Source of the DNA: Xanthostigma xanthostigma
Lineage: Eukaryota > Arthropoda > Insecta > Raphidioptera > Raphidiidae
Direction of reading: 5' to 3'
DNA: 64,000 nt
Assembly (NCBI GenBank): GCA_963575645.1
Contig: OY754468.1
Span: 48,433,665 to 48,497,664, forward strand
Shown: positions 22,441 to 34,477 of the stretch, one piece after another
How positions within the stretch are numbered: the first letter of the stretch is position 1
Layout of the letters: the number at the start of each line of letters is the position of its first letter
The notes under the pieces: model-generated
Told to the model about the DNA's origin: nothing
Databases searched by the model: none
What the model saw: only the letters and a program-made list of their open reading frames with translations
Program-made: the position numbers and the translations under genes

Positions 22441-22996
22441 ACTTCCAGCCCAATTATTTCTTTGACACTGAAAATAAAGCAAAAACTAAAAGTAAATTTT
22501 GACCAGGCAGTGTATATATACAGATTGACAACTGTCGAACGAATGTTTACATTTTATCTGTTGTGAGCAGACACATGTTTTTGCTTTTTCTGGGACCCAC
22601 ACTCTTCAATCTCCATTTATTGTAATCAATTGATATCAGTAGTATATTTCATAGGTTTTTTGTGTACAAATGAATTTTTAGTGAGCTGTTTTCAATGTTT
22701 AAATATTAGACATAGACTGAACATAATGTTCACCGAACGCACAACATTATTTAATAGGATAAAGTAATAATATTAATATTGATTTTGTATAGATAATCTA
22801 CAATGCAATTTAAATGTAACGATATTAATAATACAACTGATTTGACTATTTAATTCTGTACAAAAAATTAATACAGTGTGATTATTTTTATTATATCAGA
22901 ATGACAATATTGAAACCTCGATCAAAGTAATGACAGCAAACCTCATTTGAATGTAATGATGACAAATCTGGCACAATAGTGAAATGAACATCCTAA
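22441..22996. other. AT-rich intergenic, nothing recognised
   Basis: No conserved reading frame and no repeat shared with the rest of the window was noticed. Confidence 0.4.
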
Positions 22997-23437
22997 AGGC
23001 CGCTGCACACGAGGCTAGAAACGCTGCTAAGAGTTCTGCTAGCCTGCAGGCTGGGTACGAAGCTAGAAATGCCGTAACTGCAGGCTGACCCGCTAGCTCA
23101 CAAGATAGGTTTTAAAAACAGGGGCTATTTTCCCTGCTAGATCTGCTGCAAGAACCAATCAGGAAGCCGTATCTTGTCACGTGGGCACTTGAACAAACGC
23201 CCGCATACCAACATGGCGTCATTCTGCTCAGAGTCAGACAGTAGACACGTTTTGCTCTGTGTATATATTCGAACTGTCACTGCGCGCGCACCAGATCTAT
23301 CCACAAAACAAACTTGAAAAATATAGTCTCGTGTGAAGCGAACACTTAACAGCAATCAAGAAAATCAGCGCTAGAAAACTAGTAGGCAAATCTAGCAAGG
23401 AATGTAGCAGCGTTTCTAGCCTCGTGTGCAGTGGCCT
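22997..23437. mobile_element. MITE with TAA duplication (PIF/Harbinger-like)
   Basis: Ends AGGCCGCTGCACACGAGGC and GCCTCGTGTGCAGTGGCCT lie inside TAA (22994-22996 and 23438-23440). A 3-bp TAA duplication points to PIF/Harbinger. The interior repeats GCTAGAAA/CTAGCAAG motifs. A decayed relative sits at about 35630-35720. Confidence 0.83.
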
Positions 23438-23804
23438 TAATGTATCTTAACCTATAATAAAAATGTTAAAATCTGTGTTACGTTTCTTACTGTCAACTTT
23501 TAACGGCGCCATGAAGTTGAATGAAATTTTGCATGCGAGTGATTTATGATCTGAATTCGACACACAGGATACTTTTAATTCCAGTCCGTCTAAAATTGTG
23601 TGGAGACGAAAAGTGAGTTTTTGGGAAATATCTAAAATCGACGTATTTTTACCTTAGCGTCTTTGATGTGTAGCGTCTATTGGCTCATTACAACGATTCG
23701 TTTGACGAGCGCTTTCATGCCGTCATGCCCCCTCCACGCCACCGCTTATACACGCAGTTGCTTCTCTGTCTGAGCTGTGTACTACGCGTGGGTAAATAAT
23801 AGAT

Positions 23805-24106
23805 ATAGTACGCGCCACGGATCTAAAAGGTTCAGAAGTTAGTCACAAACAGCGTCGCAAAGGCACATTTCAGAGCCTCCTACCACCTCCCAGCTACCTG
23901 CACGGAACGTGCGCTCGTCGGTGATTGGCCGTGATCGCTCGTTGCCTTTGTCACTTGTCGCTTTCCTGCTTTGAAGTACAGTCGAGTACGCTATTGTCAA
24001 GTTGTTAATGCTATGCTAGTTATGTTAAGTTGCGAGTTTGTAGTTTTTCAACAGACTGTACAAACGCATCTAACTTCCGAGCCTTTTATTCGTGGCGCGT
24101 ACTATA
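23805..24106 (+). mobile_element. TAGTACGCGCCACG-end MITE, copy 1
   Basis: Ends TATAGTACGCGCCACGG and CGTGGCGCGTACTATA, GC-rich interior. Repeated inverted at 41505-41836. Confidence 0.82.
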
Positions 24107-24478
24107 CTGTGCGTTGTTGTATATTGGTAAGTTGCATTACAGCAGGGTGAAATTTCGTTACAGGGGTAAGTTACATTGCAGGGTGAAATTTAGTTACTAG
24201 AATGTCGCTTAAATTTATGTTTCGCATATGACGGCTCCTTTTTTTTTGGACAATTTTGGAAAATCTCTCTGATCTGATACAACTTCGATAGGTTTATAGA
24301 AAATGACACATTGAAGTCACCAAGCCTATCCGTTGCGCTGTATCACTTACCGTTTCGAAGATAGATTCGTTCGAAGTGCTTTGCTGGAAACTCAAGAATA
24401 CGTTATTGGATACATTTCAAAATCGATATACGGATAGAAAACGACGTTCTAATTTCAATGAGCGCACCTGGATGTCTA

Positions 24479-25251
24479 CAGGGTGTCCCATTAAGAATGG
24501 GACATAGAACAACCGCAGATTCTCCAATTCAAAATAAAACGATTAAGCGAAATATGCTTAGATAAAATGTTACTCGCTCTACCAGTGGCGTACGGCAGGA
24601 GTAAGTAATGCTCGTACCCCTTCTAAATGTTACGCCGCTGTCTAAATTTTAATTTTGACTATAATTTTAATTTTTTTTATCTTTTCTAAGTCAATAATGT
24701 ACACTTGTTAGTTTGTTGTAAAGTCATTGGTTTTCGAGATATTCGCAGTTAAAGATAGATAGACATGTACTTTTTATTTGTATTACTATTAATAATATTC
24801 ATTTTTACAATTTTGTCTTAAAAAAACTGCGAATATCTCGAAAACCAATGACTTTACAACAAACTAACAAGTGTACATTATTGACTTAGAAAATATCAAA
24901 AAAAAATAAAATTATACTGAGTCAAAATAATTAAAATTTAGACAGCGGCGTAACATTTAGAAGGGGTAGAAGCATTACTTACTCCTGCCGTACGCCACTG
25001 GTAGAGCGTACTGAACTAATTTTTTTATTGTTAGGTGCATTTTATGATATTTAACAAGTGTGCCGATTTGAGTAAAATTATACGGTTTATTAAAAAAATT
25101 ATGAACATTAATAATTTTTCAGTTTTCAACTTCAACACCCCGTATTTCGGAAACGAGTAACATTTTATCTAAGCATATTTCGCTTAATCGTTTTATTTTG
25201 AATTGGAGAATCTGCGGTTGTTCTATGTCCCATTCTTAATGGGACACCCTG
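24479..25251. mobile_element. TA-duplicating palindromic element with nested foldback
   Basis: Ends CAGGGTGTCCCATTAAG and CTTAATGGGACACCCTG with TA at 24477-24478 and 25252-25253. The outer arms are about 95 bp. A second foldback (24575-25008, ends CGCTCTACCAGTGGCGTACG and complement, arms of about 190 bp) is nested in it. Confidence 0.87.
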
Positions 25252-25426
25252 TATATCGATTACCGTTTCTAATATAGAGCCACTCAAAAATGCATAAATT
25301 GAAAACATATTTTAAAAGCCACCGATCGCAAACTTGGGCTTATTTTTGGATTTGGTATGTCATTTCCTGGTATAAGTCGTGTGAATTAAAAAAATGACAA
25401 CTTTCCCATAGACACTGGCAATCTAT

Positions 25427-25570
25427 ATGTTACGGTTAATACAAGAAAGTAGTTTATTCGCGAATTAACCGGCTAATACCCGAATTAACCTACGTCAAGG
25501 ATTGGTTAATTCGGGTATTAGCCGATTAATTCGCGAATTAACTACTTTCTTGTATTAACCGTAACATATA
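25427..25570. mobile_element. 144-bp near-perfect palindrome
   Basis: Both arms read TATGTTACGGTTAATACAAG, then AAAGTAG, then TTAATTCG-type words, meeting around GTCAAGG. A second copy is nested at about 44357-44508. Confidence 0.85.
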
Positions 25571-25680
25571 TACTAATTATAAAGAGAGAGTGAAAAATTT
25601 TGTGAGTTTGAGTACATACGGGGGATAATCTCGAGAATTACTCACCCGATTTCAAAAATCTTTTCACCAGTATTTATTGT

Positions 25681-26140
25681 TACAAATTTTTTCAATTGTT
25701 ATGTCGATTTGAGAAAAAAAAACAAATTACGTTAATAAAATCCTAAAGTAAGATTTACATTATTTTTTTCATTGTTTGGAATTTTTCTATTTGTTGGCAC
25801 ATTGTTACAAATTTTTTCAATTGTTATGTCGATTTGAGAAAAAAAAAACAAATTACGTTAATAAAATCCTAAAGTAAGATTTACATTATTTTTTTCATTG
25901 TTTGGAATTTTTCTATTTGTTGGCACATTGTTACAAATTTTTTCAATTGTTATGTCGATTTGAGAAAAAAAAAACAAATTACGTTAATAAAATCCTAAAG
26001 TAAGATTTACATTATTTTTTTCATTGTTTGGAATTCTCGTTATCAGAAATCATCTTCAGAAATCATCTTTAGTTCCGGAACGCGTTCCTGTCCAAAAAGA
26101 AAGTACCGGAACGACGTTCCGGCTCGACAACACCACTGGA
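25681..26140. repeat. ~125-bp tandem array plus repeat end, copy 2
   Basis: TACAAATTTTTTCAATTG recurs at 25681, 25806 and 25932, giving three units of 125-126 bp. The array ends in CCGGAACGACGTTCCGG and ACAACACCACTGG, as at 8110-8530, which has a single unit. Confidence 0.88.
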
Positions 26141-26399
26141 ATAGACCTTCAGGATGAACATAGGCTATAGATTATCGCGTTATAATAAAAGTGCTTTTCG
26201 TGGAGACCAATTTTGCAACGGAAGTCGACGAAAAAAATGGAGGCAATCTATAAATACGGGCGAAGCCGTACTGGACCACTAGTGTTTTATAAATAAAAAT
26301 ATTTTTTTGGTTAATTTGAGTTTATTTTCTCACAATCCTTTTCCCTGGTTATTATTATTTAGTACACATATAAACAAAATAACAGTTTTTTTAAATGCA

Positions 26400-29300
26400 G
26401 ACGATAATCAACTTGATGCACGTAAGTTCCAACAATGGGGATTGGGGGTCGCCATTGGCGTAGCAAGAGGAGGGTCAGGATCATAATTTCATGCTTCTAG
26501 AGCCCCCTGGATTAGGCTGCGCGGGTCAGTCAATATTAGAGTTTTACGTAAGTATATTAACCCCCTTAGAGGATGAATTTTCAAAAATAATTTCTTAGTG
26601 CTCACTTACACCATATAGGGGACTTCTGTACAAAATTTCATGCTCTTAGATCCACCGGGCACCGGCTTAGGCTGTCTGTGCGTTGTACGTCAGTCCAGTG
26701 TTAAAGTTTTAACAAGTAGATTACCCCCGTAGGGGATGAATTATCAAAAATCTTGCAAAATTTCATGCATTTAAACCCACCGGTTTAGGCTGTGTCTTGT
26801 GACCTTGTCTGTGCTTTAAAAGGAACACTTTTTTTTATTAAGAAATAAAGTAAAAAGTAAATTTTTCAGACAAAAAGGTAAATATTAGAAATTTGCTATC
26901 CGGCACCCAGAACCAGTTAAGAGGTATTTATAGCGAGTAAAACAAGTCGACTATATTATACATATTATATAGTTGCATACGGCAAGTAATACAGAGCAAC
27001 GGATCTCAGCTATCGAGCGTCTATAATCTATCCTCTATATCTAGTGGATATAGATAGATCGATTGTAGGTTATAGACGCTCAACAACTGAGTAAGAGGGT
27101 ATATATTGTCTTTAAAATACATATTTTACATTCTGTCATGTGTAAATAATAAAAAATAATTGTATTAAGATAATATGTAGATTACAGACGCTCGACAACT
27201 TGAATTATTAACGTCTGCAGCAAAATTAATGGATAATATAAACATTATGACAATATTTATAACAAAATAAGAATATTACAAATCAACGATATAAAAGTGG
27301 ATAGATTACAGACGCTTGAAAACTTAGTTAATTATCGAAACGAAGGTAGGTACTACGTAAAAAGAATTTTATCTCTAACTAGCCGCTACCCGCGGCTCCA
27401 CACGCTATTGAGATGAAACAGGACGGCGACAACCGTTTTGCAGTACAACTTTTAAACACCTTGGATGTTTTTTTTTTGGGTCCTCTTTGGGGATGAATAT
27501 TCAAAAATCCTTTCTTAGTGCACACCTACTTTGTAGAAGGAAGTCCTGTGCACAACTTCATGCTTCTAGACACACAGGTTTAGGCTGTGCGTTGTACGTC
27601 AGTCCAGTGTTAAATTTTAAACTAAGTAGATTACCCCTCATAGGGGTGAATTTTTAAAAATCTTTTCTTAGTCCTCACCTACGTTATAAAAGGAACCCCT
27701 TTGCAAAATTTCATGGATTTAGACCCACCGGTTCAGGCTGTGCGTTGTCTGTTAGCCTTTAGAGAGACTTTTTTCATTAATAAAGTGAAAAAAGGTTAAA
27801 TTGACAAATATCAGAAATTTGCTATCCAGCTCCCAGAAACAGCAGGAGGTATTTATACCGAATAAAACGAGACGTCTGCCTGTTATCTAATTTTGTATAT
27901 TTTTAAAATTTAAACCCCTTCCACAGTCAGGGCCGGACTAACCCACAAGTCTTAAATTTTTGTAAAAATTAGTAAATAGTAAAAACCATACTATTAATAA
28001 ATAGTACATGAATTTGCTATGAAATATTAGTAAAAGTATCAGTATTGATACTACAATTCGTAGGGGACCATTCAAGCATTACGTAAGCAAAATTTTAGTA
28101 ATTTTTGACACCCCCTCCCAATTGTCAGCAAAAGTAAGCAAAATAAGCTAAGCAAAGACGCCCCCCTCTTTGGTGTTTACGTAGTACTTGAATGGCCCCT
28201 AGATCAGTTAACTATAAACTATAAAAAATTAATATTTTTATTAGTTGTCCTTTTTGAAATAAGAAAAATAGTTGAAAAAAAGTAAATTAAAATTTTTTTT
28301 TGAGTGTATAATAAGAATTCTAAATTAATCGGAAAAATTAGTTTTTAATAAAAAGAAACATAAGAACACATTATTATTAAATTTTAGAATAACCATATGA
28401 AAAGCAACACATTTTTGTTTATTTGTTTATTATGCACAGTATTTCAACAGAAAAGTAAACTATATTGTTTACAAATCTGTTCAAAATAGACAGTTTGACC
28501 GCGTCCGTTCTAAAAACCGGGCCCTAGACATTTGTCTCATTTGCCTATACAATAATCCCCGGCCCTGCCTACAGTATTGCAATTGCATAATTGTCTTAAA
28601 ATTCGTCTTTGACTCAAAGACGAATTTTAAGACTATTATACAATACCTATTGCAATACTATGGGCAGTGCCGGATTATTGTATAGGTAGACAAATGAGAC
28701 AAATGTTTAGGGCCCGGTTTTTAGAAAGGACCCGGTAGCCGGTCAAACTGTCTATTTTGAACAGATTTGTAAACAATATAGTTTACTTTTCTGTTGGGTA
28801 ACTGTGTATAACAAACAAATAAACAAAAATGTATTGCCTTTTATATGGATATTCTAAAATCTAAAGAAAACGTGTTCTTATGTTTCTTTTTGTTAAAAAC
28901 TAATTTTTCCTATAATTTAGAATTCTTTTTGTACACTTAAAAAAAACATATTTGAATGAACTTTTTTTTCAACTATTTTTCAGATTTCAAAAATGCCAAA
29001 GTGGGTTAGTCCGGCCCTGACTGTGGAAGGGGTTAAAATTTTAAAAATATACATAATTAGATAACAGACTGACGTCTTGTTTTATTCGCTATAAAAATAC
29101 CTCCTAACTGTTTCTGGGAGCTGGATAGCAAATTTCTGATATTTACGTTTTTTTCGAAATTTTATCGCTGTAATTTCTTAATAAAAAAAGTCTCTCTAAA
29201 GGCTGACAGAACCCGCATAGCCTAAATCGGTAGGTCTAGAGCAATGAAATTTTGCACATGAGTTCCTTATATAGGATGTGTACTAAAAAAGGATTTTTGA

Positions 29301-32300
29301 AAATTCATCCCCTAAGGGGGGTTTAATCTACTTAGTTAAAAGCTCTAACATTGACTGACCGTACAACGCACAGCCTAAGCCGGTGAGTCTAGAAGCATGC
29401 TATATTGCACATATCCCCTATATTCAGGGGTGTCAGACTGATTTTTCTAAAGAACCATTGAGTTATAAGATTAGGGTGTGTTAGCGGACCAGACTAAATT
29501 AAAAACTAAAACACATACTAAATTAAAATCTTTATTTATTTAGTTTAAATAAATTTTCATATGAAGGTAATAACAAGAGTAAATTATCTTGAGCTCCTTG
29601 AGCTTGAGGATCCAGATACCTGAGGTCTCTTGTTTTTGATAAGCTCATTGATGTCAGGTGTCATATTTGAGGTAGTTATTTTCAGAATTGATTCTGATCG
29701 CGGGCTGTATTGACAGGGCCGTCTTTAACCTATTGGAGGCCATGGGCACATTAGGATAATGGGGCCTCTATGACCTTTTTATATTATTAAAGAGAAAAAA
29801 AAAACTACAATCTTGAGATTATTGACAGGTGTTTGGGACAATTCTGCAAAACAAAACAAAAATATATCCAAACGGAAACACTGCAAATAGTATACATTCA
29901 AATATACCAAGCTTACAAGTATAAATTCTACGCGGACGAAGTCGTGGGTAAAAGCTAGTTTATGTATAAAATTATTATTTAGCTGAGCGCCTGATACTTT
30001 TGTGTTTATATTATTGACTGACGAATTTTTAAAGATTGCGTAATGTCGAATACCGCTTATACTGCAGTTCTAAATCAAAAGGTCATGTCTGTAATTTTAG
30101 TTTTGAAATGCTTATTTAGACTTGAAAAGCTGAAACATTAATTACTCTTTTGTTTACTGATGAAGCTTATTATGCATGCATAATATTTATGTAAATTATA
30201 TAGATTTAACACTGAAGTGATATATTATTTTGATGTTTAAATTTTTAATATCTACAAAAATACAAAAATAAAACCGTTTTGGTACCAAATTAATTAATAT
30301 TATACCTGCTTGTTTATATTTTGTCAGAGACGAATTTTTAGACTATTATGCAATAGGTACCTATTGCAATACTCTGGACAGGGCCGGGGATTATTGTATA
30401 GGTAAATGAGACAAAATCTAGGGCCCGGTTTTCAGAAAGGAGCCGGTCAAACTATCTATTTTGAACAGATTTGTAAGCAAGATAGTTTACTTTTCTGTTG
30501 GACAACTGTGTATAATAAACAAATAAACAAAAATGTGTTGCTTTTTATATGGTTTTTCTAAAATCTACGTAATGTATTCTTATGTTTCTTTTTATTAAAA
30601 ACTATTTTTCCGATAATTTAGAATTCTTTTTATACACTCAAAAAAATATATTTTGAATTTACTTTTTTTCAACTATTTTTCTTATTTCAAAAGGACAACT
30701 AATAAAAATATTAATTTTTTATAGCTTATAGTTAACTGATCTAGAGGGCATTCAAGTACTACGTAAGCACCAAAGAGGGGGGGGGGGGTCTTTGTTTAGC
30801 TTATTTTGCTTACTTTTGCTGACAATGGGGAGGGAGGGTCAAAAATTACTAAAATTCTGCTTACGTAATACTTGAATGGCCCCCTACGAATCGTAGTATC
30901 AATACTGATACTTTTACTAATATTTCATAACAAATTCAGGTACTATTTATTAATAGTATGGTTTTTACTATTTACTATTTTTTATCAAAAATTTAAGACT
31001 TGTGGGTTAGTCCGGCCCTGACTGTGGAAGGGGTTTAAATTTTAAAAATATACATAATTAGATAACAGGCAGACGTCTCGTTTTATTCGGTATAAATACC
31101 TCCTGCTGTTTCTGGGAGCTGGATAGCAAATTTCTGATATTTGTCAATTTAACCTTTTTTCACTTTATTAATGAAAAAAGTCTCTCTCTAAAGGCTAACA
31201 GACAACGCACAGCCTGAACCGGTGGGTCTAAATGCATGAAATTTTGCACAGGGGTTCCTTATGTAACGTAGGTGAGCGCTAAGAAAAGATTTTTAAAAAT
31301 TCACCCCTAAGAGGGGTAATCTACTTAGCTAAAACTTTAACACTGGACTGACGTACAACGCACAGCCTAAGCCGGTGTGTCTAGAAGCATGAAGTTGTGC
31401 ACAGGAGTTCCTTCTACAAAGTAGGTGTGCACTAAGAAAGGATTTTTGAATATTCATCCCCAAAGAGGACCCAAAAAAAAAACATCCAAGGTGTTTAAAA
31501 GTTGTACTGCAAAACGGTTGAGCAGGAGGCTGCACTACTGTTGTCGCCGTCCTGTTTCATCTCAATAGCGTGTGGAGCCGCGGGTAGCGGCTAGTTAGAG
31601 ATAAAATTCTTTTTACGTAGTACCTACCTTCGTTTCGATAATTAACTAAGTTTTCAAGCGTCTGTAATCTATCCACTTTTATATCGTTGATTTGTAATAT
31701 TCTTATTTTGTTATAAATATTGTCATAATGTTTATATTATCCATTAATTTTGCTGCAGACGTTAATAATTCAAGTTGTCGAGCGTCTGTAATCTACATAT
31801 TATCTTAATACAATTATTTTTTATTATTTACACATGACAGAATGTAAAATATGTATTTTAAAGACAACATATACCTACTCAGTTGTTGAGCGTCTATAAC
31901 CTACAATCGATCTATCTATATCCACTAGATATAGAGGATAGATTATAGACGCTCGACAGCTGAGATCCGTTGCTCTGTATTACTTGCCGTGTAACTACCT
32001 ATATAATATTATGTATTATAGTCGACTTGTTTTACTCGCTATAAACACCTCTTAACTGGTTCTGGGTGCCGGATAGCAAATTTCTGATATTTACGTTTTT
32101 GGCTGAAAAACTTACTTATTTCTTAATAAAAAAAGTGTTCCTTTTAAAGCACAGACAAGACACAGCCTAAACCGGTAGGTTTAAAATGCATGAAATTTTG
32201 CACAGGGGTTCCTTATATAGCGTAGGTGAGCACTAAGAAAAGATTTTTAAAAATTCACCCCTGAGAGGGGTAATCTACTTAGTTTAAAATTTAACACTGG

Positions 32301-32870
32301 ACTGACGTACAACGCAAGCCTAAGCCGGTGTGTCTAGAAGCATGAAGTTGTGCACAGGACTTCCTTCTACAAAGTAGGTGTGCACTAAGAAAGGATTTTT
32401 GAATATTCATCCCCAAAGAGGACCCAAAAAAAAACATCCAAGGTGTTTAAAAGTTGTACTGTAAAACGGTTGAGCAGGAGGCTGCACTACTGTTGTCGCC
32501 GTCCTGTTTCATCTCAATAGCGTGTGGAGCCGCGGGTAGCGGCTAGTTAGAGATAAAATTCTTTTTACGTAGTACCTACCTTTGTTTCGATAATTAACTA
32601 AGTTTTCAAGCGTCTGTAATCTATCCACTTTTATATCGTTGATTTGTAATATTCTTATTTTGTTATAAATATTGTCATAATGTTTATATTATCCATTAAT
32701 TTTGCTGCAGACGTTAATAATTCAAGTTGTCGAGCGTCTGTAATCTACATATTATCTTAATACAATTATTTTTTATTATTTACACATGACAGAATGTAAA
32801 ATATGTATTTTAAAGACAATATATACCCTCTTACTCAGTTGTTGAGCGTCTATAACCTACAATTGATCTA
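26400..32870. repeat. 6.5 kb inverted-repeat cluster
   Basis: The left block (about 26.4-28.6 kb) reappears reverse-complemented at about 28.6-29.4 and 30.3-32.9 kb. The inner hinge is a hairpin with arms 28595-28612 and 28614-28631 (TTAAAATTCGTCTTTGA and complement). Recurrent units contain CACCGGTTTAGGCTGTG, CATGAAATTTTGCAC and TAGCCGCTACCCGCGGCTCC. The spacer at about 29.4-30.3 kb holds other repeat ends (GCGGACGAAGTCGTGGG). No coding frame of note. The multi-unit 3' structure resembles ends of non-LTR-derived repeats, but I cannot assign a family. Confidence 0.85.
31190..32830. repeat. ~952-bp tandem duplication inside the cluster
   Basis: Matching points recur with a constant offset: CTAGAAGCATGAAG at 31381 and 32334, CTAGTTAGAGATAAAA at 31591 and 32543. 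The two units are very similar, so the duplication is recent. Confidence 0.85.
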
Positions 32871-33392
32871 CTGTGCGATCGGCGAAAGAAGACCGGTGGG
32901 GAAAGGGCAAGAAGTCGCCGATGTGTTCCCAAATTATCGGAATTCATAGGCGGCGCATAGCAAGGCATGCAAACAATGTATAGCTTTAAATTTTAAGGCA
33001 TTTTTTGAGCCTCTAACTCGCACATTTTAATTACATTCACTATGACCTCCCTAGCGCCACTTCTAACTGTTTTTCCCTTTTTACTTTCCATTTTGATGAT
33101 ATTCAGACAACACCTTTCAACTTAGTCCGTGGACGCACGCCTATGTACTGTCTGGTGTATGATTTTTTTGTACTGTTAGCCAGTGTCGCTGTATAGTCGT
33201 ACGGCTATAGCAATAGTACAATTATCGCGATAACACAATATTGTTATACGTTTGATCGACTGGACTCCCTTATTGCATAGAAGCGGTTCGAGGATCAGTA
33301 CCTTTTACTAATATAAAATACATGTGCGCTCTTCTGCAATAAGGTCATAGGACTACATTCCATAGACCGGTCTTCTTTTAAAAATCCAACAG
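32871..33392. mobile_element. CTGT-end element with TA duplication
   Basis: Begins CTGTGCGATCGGCGAAAG and ends TTTTTAAAAATCCAACAG-like sequence; AGAAGACCGGT is inverted near both ends. TA flanks both sides (32869-32870, 33393-33394). The related module at 31905-31930 is the uninterrupted site. Confidence 0.8.
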
Positions 33393-33416
33393 TATCTATA
33401 TCCACTAGATATAGAG

Positions 33417-33949
33417 CAGTGATTCCCAAAGTGGTCTATATCGATCCCCAGGGGTCGACGAAAACTTGAAAGGGGTCCATGTCAGCGGGAAAAAAAATTG
33501 GGGGTCCATGAAATAAAAATGGGAGTCAACAATAGTGAATCTTCTAACAAAAAAAGGAACAAACTGGACATCGTTAACCGAAGAGATTTAAAAATCTAAC
33601 TAAATTGATGCCAAATGTTGAAAATTTATTATTAAAGCATCAGGTTCATCCCTCACACTAAAAGCATTTATTTTTTGCTTAGTTATTTTATGTAACAGAA
33701 AGTAAATTTTAATTTGATTCGTTTAATTTGAATCTAATTAATAAATGTATAAAACTAAACATTTCACACTACATTTCACTACCGTTATAAATTTAAATCG
33801 TTCAAAGTGAGTAGCACTATACCGGTTGTCAAAAATACATTTGAAATTAATGAATTTGCAAAAAAACAACATCAGATAAGCAGGGGGTCTACCCAAAACC
33901 AAAAAACATGGCAAGTGGTCTACGAGACAAAAAAGTTTGGGAGCCTCTG
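33417..33949. mobile_element. hAT-type MITE with 8-bp duplication
   Basis: Ends CAGTGATTCCCAAAGTGG and AGTTTGGGAGCCTCTG. The duplication ATATAGAG lies at 33409-33416 and 33950-33957. The uninterrupted sequence CTAGATATAGAGGATAG is at about 31924-31940. Confidence 0.92.
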
Positions 33950-34327
33950 ATATAGAGGATAGATAACTGAGATGACCTATCCAGTGGAGAACACTAACAA
34001 AATAAAAAAAATTAACATTATCATCAATATGAACATTTTTATTAAAATGTAATCTACAAACAGTCAAAACAAAACAACAATAGAAAATTAAGAATTAGAA
34101 ATATAATTATATTTACGTAAATGTTTTTATTTTTGTTTAAAACACAAATGGGACACCGAACAGTACTGAATAAAAATGGTAAATGTTACAACCGATTGTT
34201 GTATATTATACAATTCTTATATTATTTCTAATTCTTATGTACAATAGTCAAAAAATAGTTCAATATATGTAATTAAGCCTAAAAAAAAATATAGATCAAA
34301 TTTACAACTAGAACAGAATAAGAATGC

Positions 34328-34477
34328 TTAGGTTTTCTCTCGTTTCTTGAAGTTGCGTTTACTGGCACATCTATTAATTATATCCGCAACGTGAACTTTG
34401 TGATCGAAAATTTTCATTACTTGCGTTTTGGCTTCGAGCAATCCTTCGTTGATGATTTTACTACGCTGCATGTTTCC
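34328..34477 (-). CDS. Sap130: SAP130 exon 14 (end)
   Basis: The acceptor is TTTATTTCAG. It encodes GNMQRSKIINEGLLEAKTQV, MKIFDHKVHV and a basic tail SKRNFKKREKT, with TAA at 34328-34330. Candidate AATAAA signals lie about 200-290 bp downstream. Confidence 0.94.
   Translation of the reverse strand, partial: GNMQRSKIINEGLLEAKTQVMKIFDHKVHVADIINRCASKRNFKKREKT

Noticed and set aside
25681-26040. CRISPR-like array
   Set aside because: Three contiguous ~125-bp units with no unique spacers in a eukaryotic genome; an ordinary tandem repeat.
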